This document shows positions 1 through 5,477 of a stretch of DNA of 6,495 nt, one piece after another. The notes below the pieces were generated by a model. It ran no database searches and was not told where the DNA came from. It saw only the letters and a list, made by a program, of their open reading frames with translations. This stretch comes from Gammaproteobacteria bacterium (GTDB taxonomy: Bacteria > Pseudomonadota > Gammaproteobacteria > Pseudomonadales > Halieaceae): positions 1-6,495 of the forward strand of contig PDSN01000035.1 of the NCBI GenBank assembly GCA_002748505.1, in the 5' to 3' direction. The position numbers and the translations under genes are program-made. Numbering within the stretch: the first letter of the stretch is position 1; the number at the start of each line of letters is the position of its first letter.

Positions 1-592
1 GTTGCAGACTCTCAAGCAGCTGTTCACCTACGCTCGTCATATCGGGGTTTGCCCCAAGTTGCGCCATGGACGTCACCTCAAGGCCGCTGTAACCACAGGG
101 GTTGATACGCGAAAAGGGTTCTAAATCCATATCCACATTCAACGCCAGACCGTGATAACTACAGCCGCGACTGACGCGTAAACCAAGGGAGGCGATTTTT
201 CTGCCGTCGACATAAACTCCGGGTGCTTTGGGGTCTGCGGCGGCTTCGATATGCCATTTTGCCAAGACATCGACAATGGCGTTTTCTATCAGGGTCACCA
301 GCTCGCGTATACCCAGTTGCGCGCGTTTGATATCAATGAGCAAATACACAACCCATTGCCCAGGGCCGTGATAGGTCACCTGACCGCCGCGATCGACCTG
401 CACCACCGGTATATCTCCCGGCGCCAGCACATGCTCGGCTTTGCCCGCCCTGCCTTGAGTAAACACACGCGGATGTTGCAACAACCACAATTCATCAGGG
501 GTATGCTCATCGCGTGCGGCGGTAAACTCACGCATGGCCTCAAAGGCCTGTTCATAGGCGACTTCACCGAGATGCTTGATGACCAGCGTCAT
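1..592 (-). CDS. lipB: Octanoyl-[acyl-carrier-protein]:protein N-octanoyltransferase LipB (3' end cut off by window edge)
   Basis: LipB transfers octanoyl from acyl carrier protein to lysines of lipoyl domains (pyruvate and 2-oxoglutarate dehydrogenases, GcvH), the first step of lipoate synthesis in the cytoplasm. I translated the frame by hand: 197 residues with no stop, running off the left edge. E. coli LipB is 213 residues, so only about 15-20 C-terminal residues are missing. Seen directly: the RGGQVTYHGPGQ motif at residues 68-79, GRKIASLG with the conserved Lys132, RGCSYHGLALNV at 142-153, and NPCGY with Cys166. Lys and Cys are the catalytic pair known for this family. The ATG (590-592) shares one base with the TGA of the DUF493 gene (TGATG), which fixes the start and implies translational coupling. 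The ybeD-lipB order is conserved in gammaproteobacteria, and lipA is expected further left. No odd features in the visible part. Confidence 0.97.
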   Translation of the reverse strand, partial: MTLVIKHLGEVAYEQAFEAMREFTAARDEHTPDELWLLQHPRVFTQGRAGKAEHVLAPGDIPVVQVDRGGQVTYHGPGQWVVYLLIDIKRAQLGIRELVTLIENAIVDVLAKWHIEAAADPKAPGVYVDGRKIASLGLRVSRGCSYHGLALNVDMDLEPFSRINPCGYSGLEVTSMAQLGANPDMTSVGEQLLESLQ

Positions 593-867
593 CAAATCAC
601 CATCTGCACCAGACCTGTGGCGATCAGATCTTTGTGCATGGCATCAAGCTGCTCTTTGCCAGTGGCGGTGATAGTCAATGAGAGCGACACAAACGTGCCC
701 TTGGCACTGTCTCGCATTTTGATGGTCGTGCTATCAAAACCCGGTGCATGTGTTTCGATCACTTCCAGAACGGCCGCTTCAAACTCGGGCACCTGTCTGC
801 CCAGCACTTTAATCGGGTAGGCACAGGGGAATTCAATTTTGGGTGGCTCTTGCGACTTCTTCACCAT
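592..867 (-). CDS. ybeD: DUF493 family protein, YbeD-like
   Basis: A 91-residue cytoplasmic protein of the DUF493/YbeD family (E. coli YbeD is 87 residues). The family has a small ferredoxin-like alpha/beta fold that resembles regulatory ACT-type domains; its biochemical role is not established. Seen directly: the family pattern EFPCAYPIKVLG near the N-terminus (residues 12-23), then VIETHAPG (36-43), a region of alternating strand residues SLSLTITATGKEQLDAMHKDL, and the hydrophobic end VQMVI. The ATG follows the dacA TAA with no gap (TAAATG), so its ribosome-binding site must lie within the dacA 3' end; only a weak AGAG is visible there. This suggests coupling to dacA translation. Its stop overlaps the lipB start by one base. 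The conserved position between dacA and lipB is the main hint of a link to lipoylation or envelope genes, but function remains unassigned. Confidence 0.93.
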   Translation of the reverse strand: MVKKSQEPPKIEFPCAYPIKVLGRQVPEFEAAVLEVIETHAPGFDSTTIKMRDSAKGTFVSLSLTITATGKEQLDAMHKDLIATGLVQMVI

Positions 868-2028
868 TTATTCACTCTGGAAAAAGCTGAGAATGAGTAA
901 CCACAGGCTGTGCCAGAGGCGCTTAAACAGACCACCTTCGGCGACCTCCTGCGTAGCGACCAGAGGTTCTTCGGCCATCACCTTGCCATTGAGCATGACT
1001 TTCAGGGTGCCAAGCTCCTGCCCCGCCCGGATCGGCGCCTGCACATCGGCCAGTAATACCGACTCTTGCTTGAGCTTTTTCTTTTGTCCGCGCGGCACCA
1101 CCATTTGCAGAGGCTCGGCCAGCGCCACCTGCACTTCATCCTGAGCACCTTTCCACACTTTCACGCTGGCCAGGGGTTTGTCCGCTTCTTCCACATCGAC
1201 CGACTCGTAAAAACGGAACCCGTAATTCAACAAGCTGCGCGACTCCGCCGCGCGCGCGCGCTTGCTGTCGGTGCCCATAACCACGGATATCAAACGCATA
1301 TCGCGGCGTTTGGCGGAAGCCACCAGACAGTAACCCGCCTCCTCGGTGTGGCCGGTTTTCAAACCGTCCACGCTGCCATCCTGGGCGAGCAGGGAGTTGC
1401 GGTTGTACTGGCGAATGCCGTTGTAAGTAAAATCGCGTACCTTGTACAGCGCGTAATCTTTTGGATAGTCCAAAATGATGGCGCGGGACAGGGTCGCCAA
1501 GTCACGGGCGGTGGTCACATGCTGCGGATCGGGCAGGCCGTGGGAATTGACATACCAGGTATCGTGCATACCCAGCTCCCGCGCCTGACGGTTCATCATA
1601 TCGGCAAATACCGACTCCGAACCCGCTATATGCTCCGCAACGGCCACCGTCGCATCGTTGCCCGAGGCGATAACAATACCGCGATGCAGTTCATCTAAGG
1701 TAACGGGCTTGCCCGGCTCGATCCACATCAGCGATGAGCCTTTAAACAGGGGATTTTGCGACCACGCGTTTTCGCTGACGATCACCTGATCGTCCGGCTT
1801 GACCCTACCCGCGGCCAACTCCCCGGCGAGCACGTAGCTGGTCATCATTTTGGTAAGACTGGCCGGAGGCAGCGGCAAATCGGCGTTGTGCTCCACTAAC
1901 ACCTCGCCGGTCTTAGCATCCATTAACACATAAGCCTTGGCGCTTAATTGTGGCGGCGCGGGAATCGCCGTTGCGGCCTGTACCGTTGCCGAACACAACA
2001 GCAACAAAAAAACAAAACACACTCGCAT
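868..2028 (-). CDS. dacA: D-alanyl-D-alanine carboxypeptidase, PBP5/6 type (serine peptidase family S11)
   Basis: DD-carboxypeptidase that removes the terminal D-Ala from peptidoglycan pentapeptides on the periplasmic face of the inner membrane. I choose ATG 2026-2028 (386 residues). It opens directly on a signal peptide, MRVCFVFLLLLCSATVQA followed by ATAIPAPP, with likely cleavage after VQA and a GGAT eight bases upstream. The in-frame ATG at 2083-2085 would add 19 polar residues ahead of the signal peptide, has no Shine-Dalgarno and lies close to the predicted transcription start. Catalytic motifs in order: SLTK (nucleophile Ser57, Lys60), SGN (122-124) and KTG (224-226). The beta-rich PBP5 C-terminal domain follows, then an amphipathic anchor helix at about 368-384 (FKRLWHSLWLLILSFFQ), as in membrane-bound PBP5/6. 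Length is normal (E. coli DacA has 403 residues). It is probably the first gene of a dacA-ybeD-lipB operon. The closest paralogue name could also be dacC, as used in Pseudomonas. Confidence 0.96.
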   Translation of the reverse strand: MRVCFVFLLLLCSATVQAATAIPAPPQLSAKAYVLMDAKTGEVLVEHNADLPLPPASLTKMMTSYVLAGELAAGRVKPDDQVIVSENAWSQNPLFKGSSLMWIEPGKPVTLDELHRGIVIASGNDATVAVAEHIAGSESVFADMMNRQARELGMHDTWYVNSHGLPDPQHVTTARDLATLSRAIILDYPKDYALYKVRDFTYNGIRQYNRNSLLAQDGSVDGLKTGHTEEAGYCLVASAKRRDMRLISVVMGTDSKRARAAESRSLLNYGFRFYESVDVEEADKPLASVKVWKGAQDEVQVALAEPLQMVVPRGQKKKLKQESVLLADVQAPIRAGQELGTLKVMLNGKVMAEEPLVATQEVAEGGLFKRLWHSLWLLILSFFQSE

Positions 2029-2109
2029 AGTTTTCAATCCGGTATTTAGGTTTTCACTGGCAAACAGACAAATTGCCTGGAACACGCCATGGGGAACAAA
2101 GTTCCGCTC

Positions 2110-2156
2110 ATGATACCGTATTGAGGGAATGGTGTCGCGAGGTGGGAATTTTTTTT
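2110..2156 (-). promoter_or_regulatory. Candidate sigma70 promoter with upstream A-tract for dacA-ybeD-lipB
   Basis: Reading the minus strand, GCGACA (2133-2138, four of six matches to TTGACA) is followed after exactly 17 bases by TATCAT (2110-2115, five of six matches to TATAAT). An uninterrupted A8 tract (2149-2156) lies 10 bases upstream of the -35 box, where UP-element A-tracts sit. Transcription would start near 2103, giving a 5' leader of about 75 bases before the dacA ATG at 2028. The leader contains a short palindrome GGAAC-AAA-GTTCC at 2092-2104, possibly incidental. The location just after the MCP terminator supports independent transcription of the dacA block. This is pattern matching only. 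Confidence 0.45.
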
Positions 2157-2165
2157 AGCTGTTAG

Positions 2166-2197
2166 AAAAATCCCTCACCCCTGAAGGGGCGAGGGAT
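2166..2197 (-). terminator. Rho-independent terminator of the chemotaxis receptor gene
   Basis: On the minus strand ATCCCTCGCCCC (2186-2197) pairs with GGGGTGAGGGAT (2170-2181) around a TTCA loop, forming a continuous 12-base-pair stem with a single G-U wobble. A run of five T follows at once (2166-2170, its first T closing the stem). It begins about 60 bases after the MCP stop codon. Stem, tetraloop and U-run are those of a strong intrinsic terminator, so little MCP transcript should continue into dacA. The reverse orientation lacks a T-run next to the stem. Confidence 0.85.
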
Positions 2198-2256
2198 GTG
2201 CTTCCTTATGCCTTGGAGAGAAGGATTAAGGATAGAGGGCAGCAACAAGCTGGCAA

Positions 2257-4347
2257 TTAGTTGTAAGTCCCCGTGCGCTTGACGCTGGTCAAGCGGCGGC
2301 TGGAGTTACCCGCATGGAAGAAGGAAATCAGCTCATTGAGGTTTTGCGCCATCTGGCTCAGGGACATGGCTGACGCGCTGGTTTCCTCAACCATCGCCGC
2401 ATTTTGCTGGGTAGCCTGATCCATGTTGGTCACCGCACGGTTCACCTCGCGCACACCGGTTGACTGCTCCTGACTCGCATCAGCAATGGCTGCAACCTTC
2501 GTAGCCAGTGTATTGAAGGACCCAACGATTTCCTCAAGTGACGCACCGGCTTTATGCACTTGCTCTTCGCCGTTCTTCACCTGCTCGACACTGGCTTGAA
2601 TCAACTCCTTAATCTCGCGCGACGCCGTTGCCGAACGACCCGCCAAGGTTCTCACTTCATCCGCTACCACCGCAAAGCCTTTGCCGGCCTCACCAGCGCG
2701 CGCTGCTTCCACTGCGGCGTTAAGCGCTAACAGGTTGATCTGGAAGGCAATCTCATCGATAACACCGATAATGTCAGAGATTTTGTTGGAAGAGTCGGAA
2801 ATTTGATCCATCGACACCACTACCTGCTTGACGACTTCACCGCCATTTTCCGCAACGCGCTTGGACTCTTCGGAGAAGTCGCGCAACTCGTTGGCATTGC
2901 TGGTGTTTTGCAACACGGTCGCAGTGATTTCTTCCATAGAGGCCGCCGTCTCCTCAAGCGTAGAAGCCTGTGATTCGGTGCGGTTGGATAAATCCAGACT
3001 GGCCGCTGAGATTTCGCTGGCACTGTCGCTCACATTCGCTGCGGTGTCGCGAATTTCTGCGGTAATTTGCTGCAACTTGGCGATAGTATCGTTCACCGCG
3101 TCTTTCATTTCAGCAAACAACCCTGAGTAGCTACCCTGCACCTGCGCACTCAAATCGCCCTCGGACAGGCGCTGAACGGCTGTTTTAATCTCATTCAGAC
3201 TGGTCTCGGAAACTTCACCCAGATTGTTGATACTCCGGCAGATTCCCAGGAAGACGCCGTCTTTATCCGCAGTGCTGAGACGCTGACTGAAATCACCGCT
3301 TTCACAAGCTGCCATAACCGCGGCCACTTCACTGGCGATGGCTGCTTCGCGCTCGCGCTCGGCACGCTCGCGCTGGCGCTCTTCCAGCTCGCGTTGCTTC
3401 TCCTGCTCCGCCTCGATTTTCTCCTGCTCGACGCGGGCTTTTTCAGCCACGGATTTCTCCCGGAAGACTTCCAGAGAACGAGCCAGGGCGCCCACTTCAT
3501 CGCTGTTGCCAAGATAGGGGATGCGGACATCCAGGTTGTTTTTATCGGTGATTTCAGACACGGAACCCGTCAACTGTAAAACAGGCGTAATCAGCTTTTT
3601 CAACAGCAGATAGCCGGTGACGAACAACATCGCCATTACAGCGCCCAACATCACCCAGGTGATCCACAGGGCGATTGTGCCCGCACGCTCATGCGCCAGC
3701 ACATCCGCGGCGCTGCGCTCCTCAACCGAGACCATGAGTTCATCCAGGGGTTTCATAACATCAGCTTTGTAGGCGTGATACTCCTCGGAAAACACCAACT
3801 CGACGGCTTGTTCCCAGCGCTTTTCGACAAAGTCACTGTGTAGTCCGCCTTCAAAATTGGCGATGCTTTTCACCGTATTTATAGCATCGACTTCAAGCTC
3901 CACCAAAGCTTCAGAGTTCTCAATAGACTGACGAATTAAAGCAAATTCGTGCTCCACAAAACCCGCTTCGTGCATCAGCTGATCCATTGATACAGCCTCC
4001 CCGTCGGGGCGTGGCTTTTGCATATCAACCGTGTAAAAATCCCAGTAAATGCGATGGTATTCCTGGGGGCGGGGTTTTTCGCCATTGCGAATTGCAATGA
4101 TGTCGTGGTATTGCTGCTCGTACTTGGCCTCGCCAGTGACAACATAAGCGCGCGCCAGGCGAGTCAAGTCCCCCGAGGTTTGGCGCACTTCATCCGCCAA
4201 CAGGTAAGAGTTGTATCTGGTAATATGCGCCTTTTCAATCTCAGCTTCCGCGTTTTGAAAGTGCGTATAAGATGCCGCCAGGGCGACAAGAAACACCACA
4301 TTTATTGCCGCCAACAGCTTAAATGTATTTGCTACCGATAAGTTCAT
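2257..4347 (-). CDS. Methyl-accepting chemotaxis protein with periplasmic sensor and multiple HAMP units
   Basis: A transmembrane receptor that would control CheA kinase through CheW. I prefer ATG 4345-4347 (696 residues): GGTGGA lies seven bases upstream and the first membrane segment follows directly. A GTG at 4378-4380 would add 11 residues with no ribosome-binding site. Order: TM1 at about 8-26; a periplasmic, mostly helical region of about 195 residues (27-222); TM2 at about 223-249; HAMP to about 300; a highly charged Glu/Arg/Lys coiled coil (about 303-336); two further HAMP-like units with GDFSQRL and GDLSAQV signatures (about 340-430); then the signalling domain, whose conserved hairpin tip from DEIAFQINLLALNAAVEAARAGEAGKGFAVVADEVRTLA spans about 531-569. 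Methylation-type Glu pairs occur in ASTLEETAASMEEI (466-467, 472-473) and MVEETSAS (654-655). The protein ends without a CheR-tethering NWETF-like pentapeptide. It has its own terminator and sits inside a cell-wall gene cluster. The ligand is unknown; the sensor could instead read envelope state. Confidence 0.95.
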   Translation of the reverse strand: MNLSVANTFKLLAAINVVFLVALAASYTHFQNAEAEIEKAHITRYNSYLLADEVRQTSGDLTRLARAYVVTGEAKYEQQYHDIIAIRNGEKPRPQEYHRIYWDFYTVDMQKPRPDGEAVSMDQLMHEAGFVEHEFALIRQSIENSEALVELEVDAINTVKSIANFEGGLHSDFVEKRWEQAVELVFSEEYHAYKADVMKPLDELMVSVEERSAADVLAHERAGTIALWITWVMLGAVMAMLFVTGYLLLKKLITPVLQLTGSVSEITDKNNLDVRIPYLGNSDEVGALARSLEVFREKSVAEKARVEQEKIEAEQEKQRELEERQRERAEREREAAIASEVAAVMAACESGDFSQRLSTADKDGVFLGICRSINNLGEVSETSLNEIKTAVQRLSEGDLSAQVQGSYSGLFAEMKDAVNDTIAKLQQITAEIRDTAANVSDSASEISAASLDLSNRTESQASTLEETAASMEEITATVLQNTSNANELRDFSEESKRVAENGGEVVKQVVVSMDQISDSSNKISDIIGVIDEIAFQINLLALNAAVEAARAGEAGKGFAVVADEVRTLAGRSATASREIKELIQASVEQVKNGEEQVHKAGASLEEIVGSFNTLATKVAAIADASQEQSTGVREVNRAVTNMDQATQQNAAMVEETSASAMSLSQMAQNLNELISFFHAGNSSRRLTSVKRTGTYN

Positions 4348-4354
4348 ATAAGGT

Positions 4355-4360
4355 TCCACC
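4355..4360 (-). promoter_or_regulatory. Shine-Dalgarno deciding the MCP start
   Basis: GGTGGA on the minus strand lies seven bases before ATG 4345-4347. No comparable purine-rich site precedes the upstream in-frame GTG at 4378-4380, so the shorter 696-residue product is favoured. Confidence 0.65.
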
Positions 4361-4458
4361 CAAGAAAAATTTGACCACACGGAAACGGCTCGCCACTCAT
4401 CACACTGCGGCCTTGCACGGGATTAGAGTATTGAGATAGAACCCGTTATGCGCAAGCA

Positions 4459-4481
4459 AAAGTGGCACATTTCGCCACTTT
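4459..4481. repeat. Perfect inverted repeat in the MCP upstream region
   Basis: AAAGTGGC (4459-4466) and GCCACTTT (4474-4481) form an uninterrupted 8-base-pair stem around a 7-base spacer. On the plus strand a T7 tract begins six bases downstream (4487), so it could act as a terminator for leftward-antisense transcripts. Read toward the MCP gene it has no T-run, and it lies about 110 bases before the start codon, where an operator or leader hairpin could sit. The palindrome is certain; its role is not. Confidence 0.5.
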
Positions 4482-4643
4482 AGCTATTTTTTTGTGATGA
4501 AGCCCACAGAAACGGAATCTGGTTTTGTAGTTACCGTTTCATTCACAAAAAAAAAACGCCAACACTCGCGCTTGCGCCGCTGGGATTTGGGTGATTTTTT
4601 TATTGGTTCACGAGCCGCTGCTCAGTCGTATAATCAGCCGCAT

Positions 4644-4674
4644 AAAAAGGGGCAGCGGTGCCAACGGGCAGCAC
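4644..4674 (-). terminator. Weak candidate terminator downstream of rlpA
   Basis: On the minus strand, about 40 bases after the rlpA stop, GTGCTGCC and GGCACCGC pair around a CGTT loop (4655-4674), with one C-C mismatch and one G-U pair. Six bases later comes a T5 run (4644-4648). The stem is short and the gap before the T-run is not ideal. An alternative is the T10 run at 4547-4556. Confidence 0.25.
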
Positions 4675-4712
4675 ACGGCCTGATTACGGCAGGGTCAGTC
4701 AAGCCTGTTCCA

Positions 4713-5477
4713 TCAGGGCACAGGCTGGCCACGCCCGTGGCCCGCTTGCTCCAGGGCGTTTTGTGCGGCGTTGACATCGTCGCCGGTAGCCAGCGGGCCG
4801 ATACGAACGCGGTAGATATTTTGACCGCGTATTTTCGCAGCGCTCACTTTGACCGGCCAGCTCATCCAGGGCGACAGGTTGTCACGCAGGAATGTTGCAG
4901 CGCTCAAAGCGCTGAACGCCCCAGCCTGCACATAGCGATAACGCATGGGTACGGCGGGTGCAGCAACACTGCCCCCTGGCGACACCGCTTCCAGCAGTAC
5001 CGGCGCGGTACCCTTTGCGGCAAAGCCCAGTTTCAGCGCCGCGCCGTAGGATAAATCAATGATGCGATTGTCGTGAAACGGCCCGCGGTCATTGACGCGC
5101 ACCACCATCGAGCGCATGTTGTCGAGGTTGGTCACCCTCACATAGCTGGGAATTGGCAGACTGCGGTGGGCGGCGGTGGCTTTGTAGGCGTCATACACCT
5201 CGCCGTTGGAGGTATTGCGACCGTGGAACTTACGGCCATACCATGAGGCAATGCCCCGCTCGCGATAGCCAGCGGCGCTTTTCAGCACATAGTACCGCTT
5301 GCCCAGCACCTTGTAAGGGCTTTTGTTGCCCGCCCTGGTAATGGGCTCGTGGCGCGGCACCGCATCGCGTACCTCGTGGGGCGAAATCGCGCGCCTGGGC
5401 ACGCCATCTTTGCTGCCAAAACCCGAGCAGCCAAGCATGACAGAGGCGGCCAGCGCCAAAACGAAAAAACGTATCAC
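4713..5477 (-). CDS. rlpA: Endolytic peptidoglycan transglycosylase RlpA (rare lipoprotein A) with SPOR domain
   Basis: RlpA is an outer-membrane lipoprotein that cleaves denuded glycan strands, known in Pseudomonas to work at the septum and help daughter-cell separation. I choose GTG 5475-5477 (254 residues). It overlaps the mltB TGA as GTGA, has AGGGAG eight bases upstream, and opens on the signal VIRFFVLALAASVMLG with lipobox Cys17. An upstream ATG at 5520-5522 would put 15 unrelated residues before the signal. Domains: a double-psi beta-barrel at about 72-165 with GIASWYG (75-81), FHGRNTSNGE (Glu93), His104 and VNDRGPF (Asp130), matching residues reported as important in Pseudomonas RlpA; then a SPOR domain at about 180-250 (YRYVQAGAFSALSAATFLRDNL to YRVRIGPL), which binds denuded septal glycan. 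The lipobox VMLGC is somewhat atypical (Met at -3, Leu at -2). Co-transcribed with the upstream transglycosylase; in most relatives dacA would follow directly. Confidence 0.95.
   Translation of the reverse strand: MIRFFVLALAASVMLGCSGFGSKDGVPRRAISPHEVRDAVPRHEPITRAGNKSPYKVLGKRYYVLKSAAGYRERGIASWYGRKFHGRNTSNGEVYDAYKATAAHRSLPIPSYVRVTNLDNMRSMVVRVNDRGPFHDNRIIDLSYGAALKLGFAAKGTAPVLLEAVSPGGSVAAPAVPMRYRYVQAGAFSALSAATFLRDNLSPWMSWPVKVSAAKIRGQNIYRVRIGPLATGDDVNAAQNALEQAGHGRGQPVP

Larger units (their letters stand above)
4348..4712. other. Intergenic region between rlpA and the MCP gene: A/T tracts, inverted repeats, no gene
   Basis: This 365-base stretch contains no coding region I can support. It holds three long homopolymer tracts on the plus strand: T7 at 4487-4493, A10 at 4547-4556 and T7 at 4595-4601. 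It also holds a perfect 8-base-pair inverted repeat at 4459-4481, a 7-base-pair inverted repeat GAAACGG/CCGTTTC at 4509-4540, a TATAAT on the plus strand at 4629-4634, and a GC-rich hairpin with a T-run for rlpA. The MCP promoter must lie here, but the best minus-strand sigma70 candidate is only TTGCGC (4449-4454) with AATACT 17 bases on (4426-4431), which is weak. Neither a clear FliA (sigma28) nor a sigma54 promoter is visible. The T10 run read on the minus strand (4547-4556) follows an imperfect stem and could also end rlpA transcription. Confidence 0.6.

Noticed and set aside
251..820. Plus-strand open frame of 189 codons
   Set aside because: It lies antisense to lipB and ybeD, both of which have clear family motifs. 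Its translation shows no recognisable domain.
1066..1698. Plus-strand open frame of 210 codons
   Set aside because: It lies entirely antisense to dacA. It is a shadow of the codon pattern of a conserved gene and has no family features.
2029..2085. N-terminal extension of dacA from the upstream ATG
   Set aside because: The added 19 residues precede a perfect signal peptide, there is no Shine-Dalgarno, and the segment falls in the predicted leader.
4348..4380. N-terminal extension of the MCP from GTG
   Set aside because: No ribosome-binding site precedes it, while a GGTGGA site matches the downstream ATG.
4381..4500. FliA (sigma28) or sigma54 promoter for the MCP gene
   Set aside because: The best sigma28-like match is GCGCATAA with GAAA 16 bases upstream, wrong in both boxes. 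The TGCCAC...TTGC resemblance to sigma54 lacks the GG and has the wrong spacing.
2086..4712. Mobile element carrying the MCP gene
   Set aside because: I found no transposase, integrase, terminal inverted repeats or target-site duplications around it, and its codon use looks like that of its neighbours.
4713..4760. Frameshift or truncation at the rlpA C-terminus
   Set aside because: The SPOR domain is essentially complete before the stop, and the short Gly-rich end varies freely in this family.
4494..5054. Plus-strand open frame of 186 codons beginning in the intergenic region
   Set aside because: Most of it is antisense to the rlpA SPOR and barrel domains, and its composition is basic and low in domain-like pattern. 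The first 70 codons cross homopolymer tracts and have no convincing ribosome-binding site.
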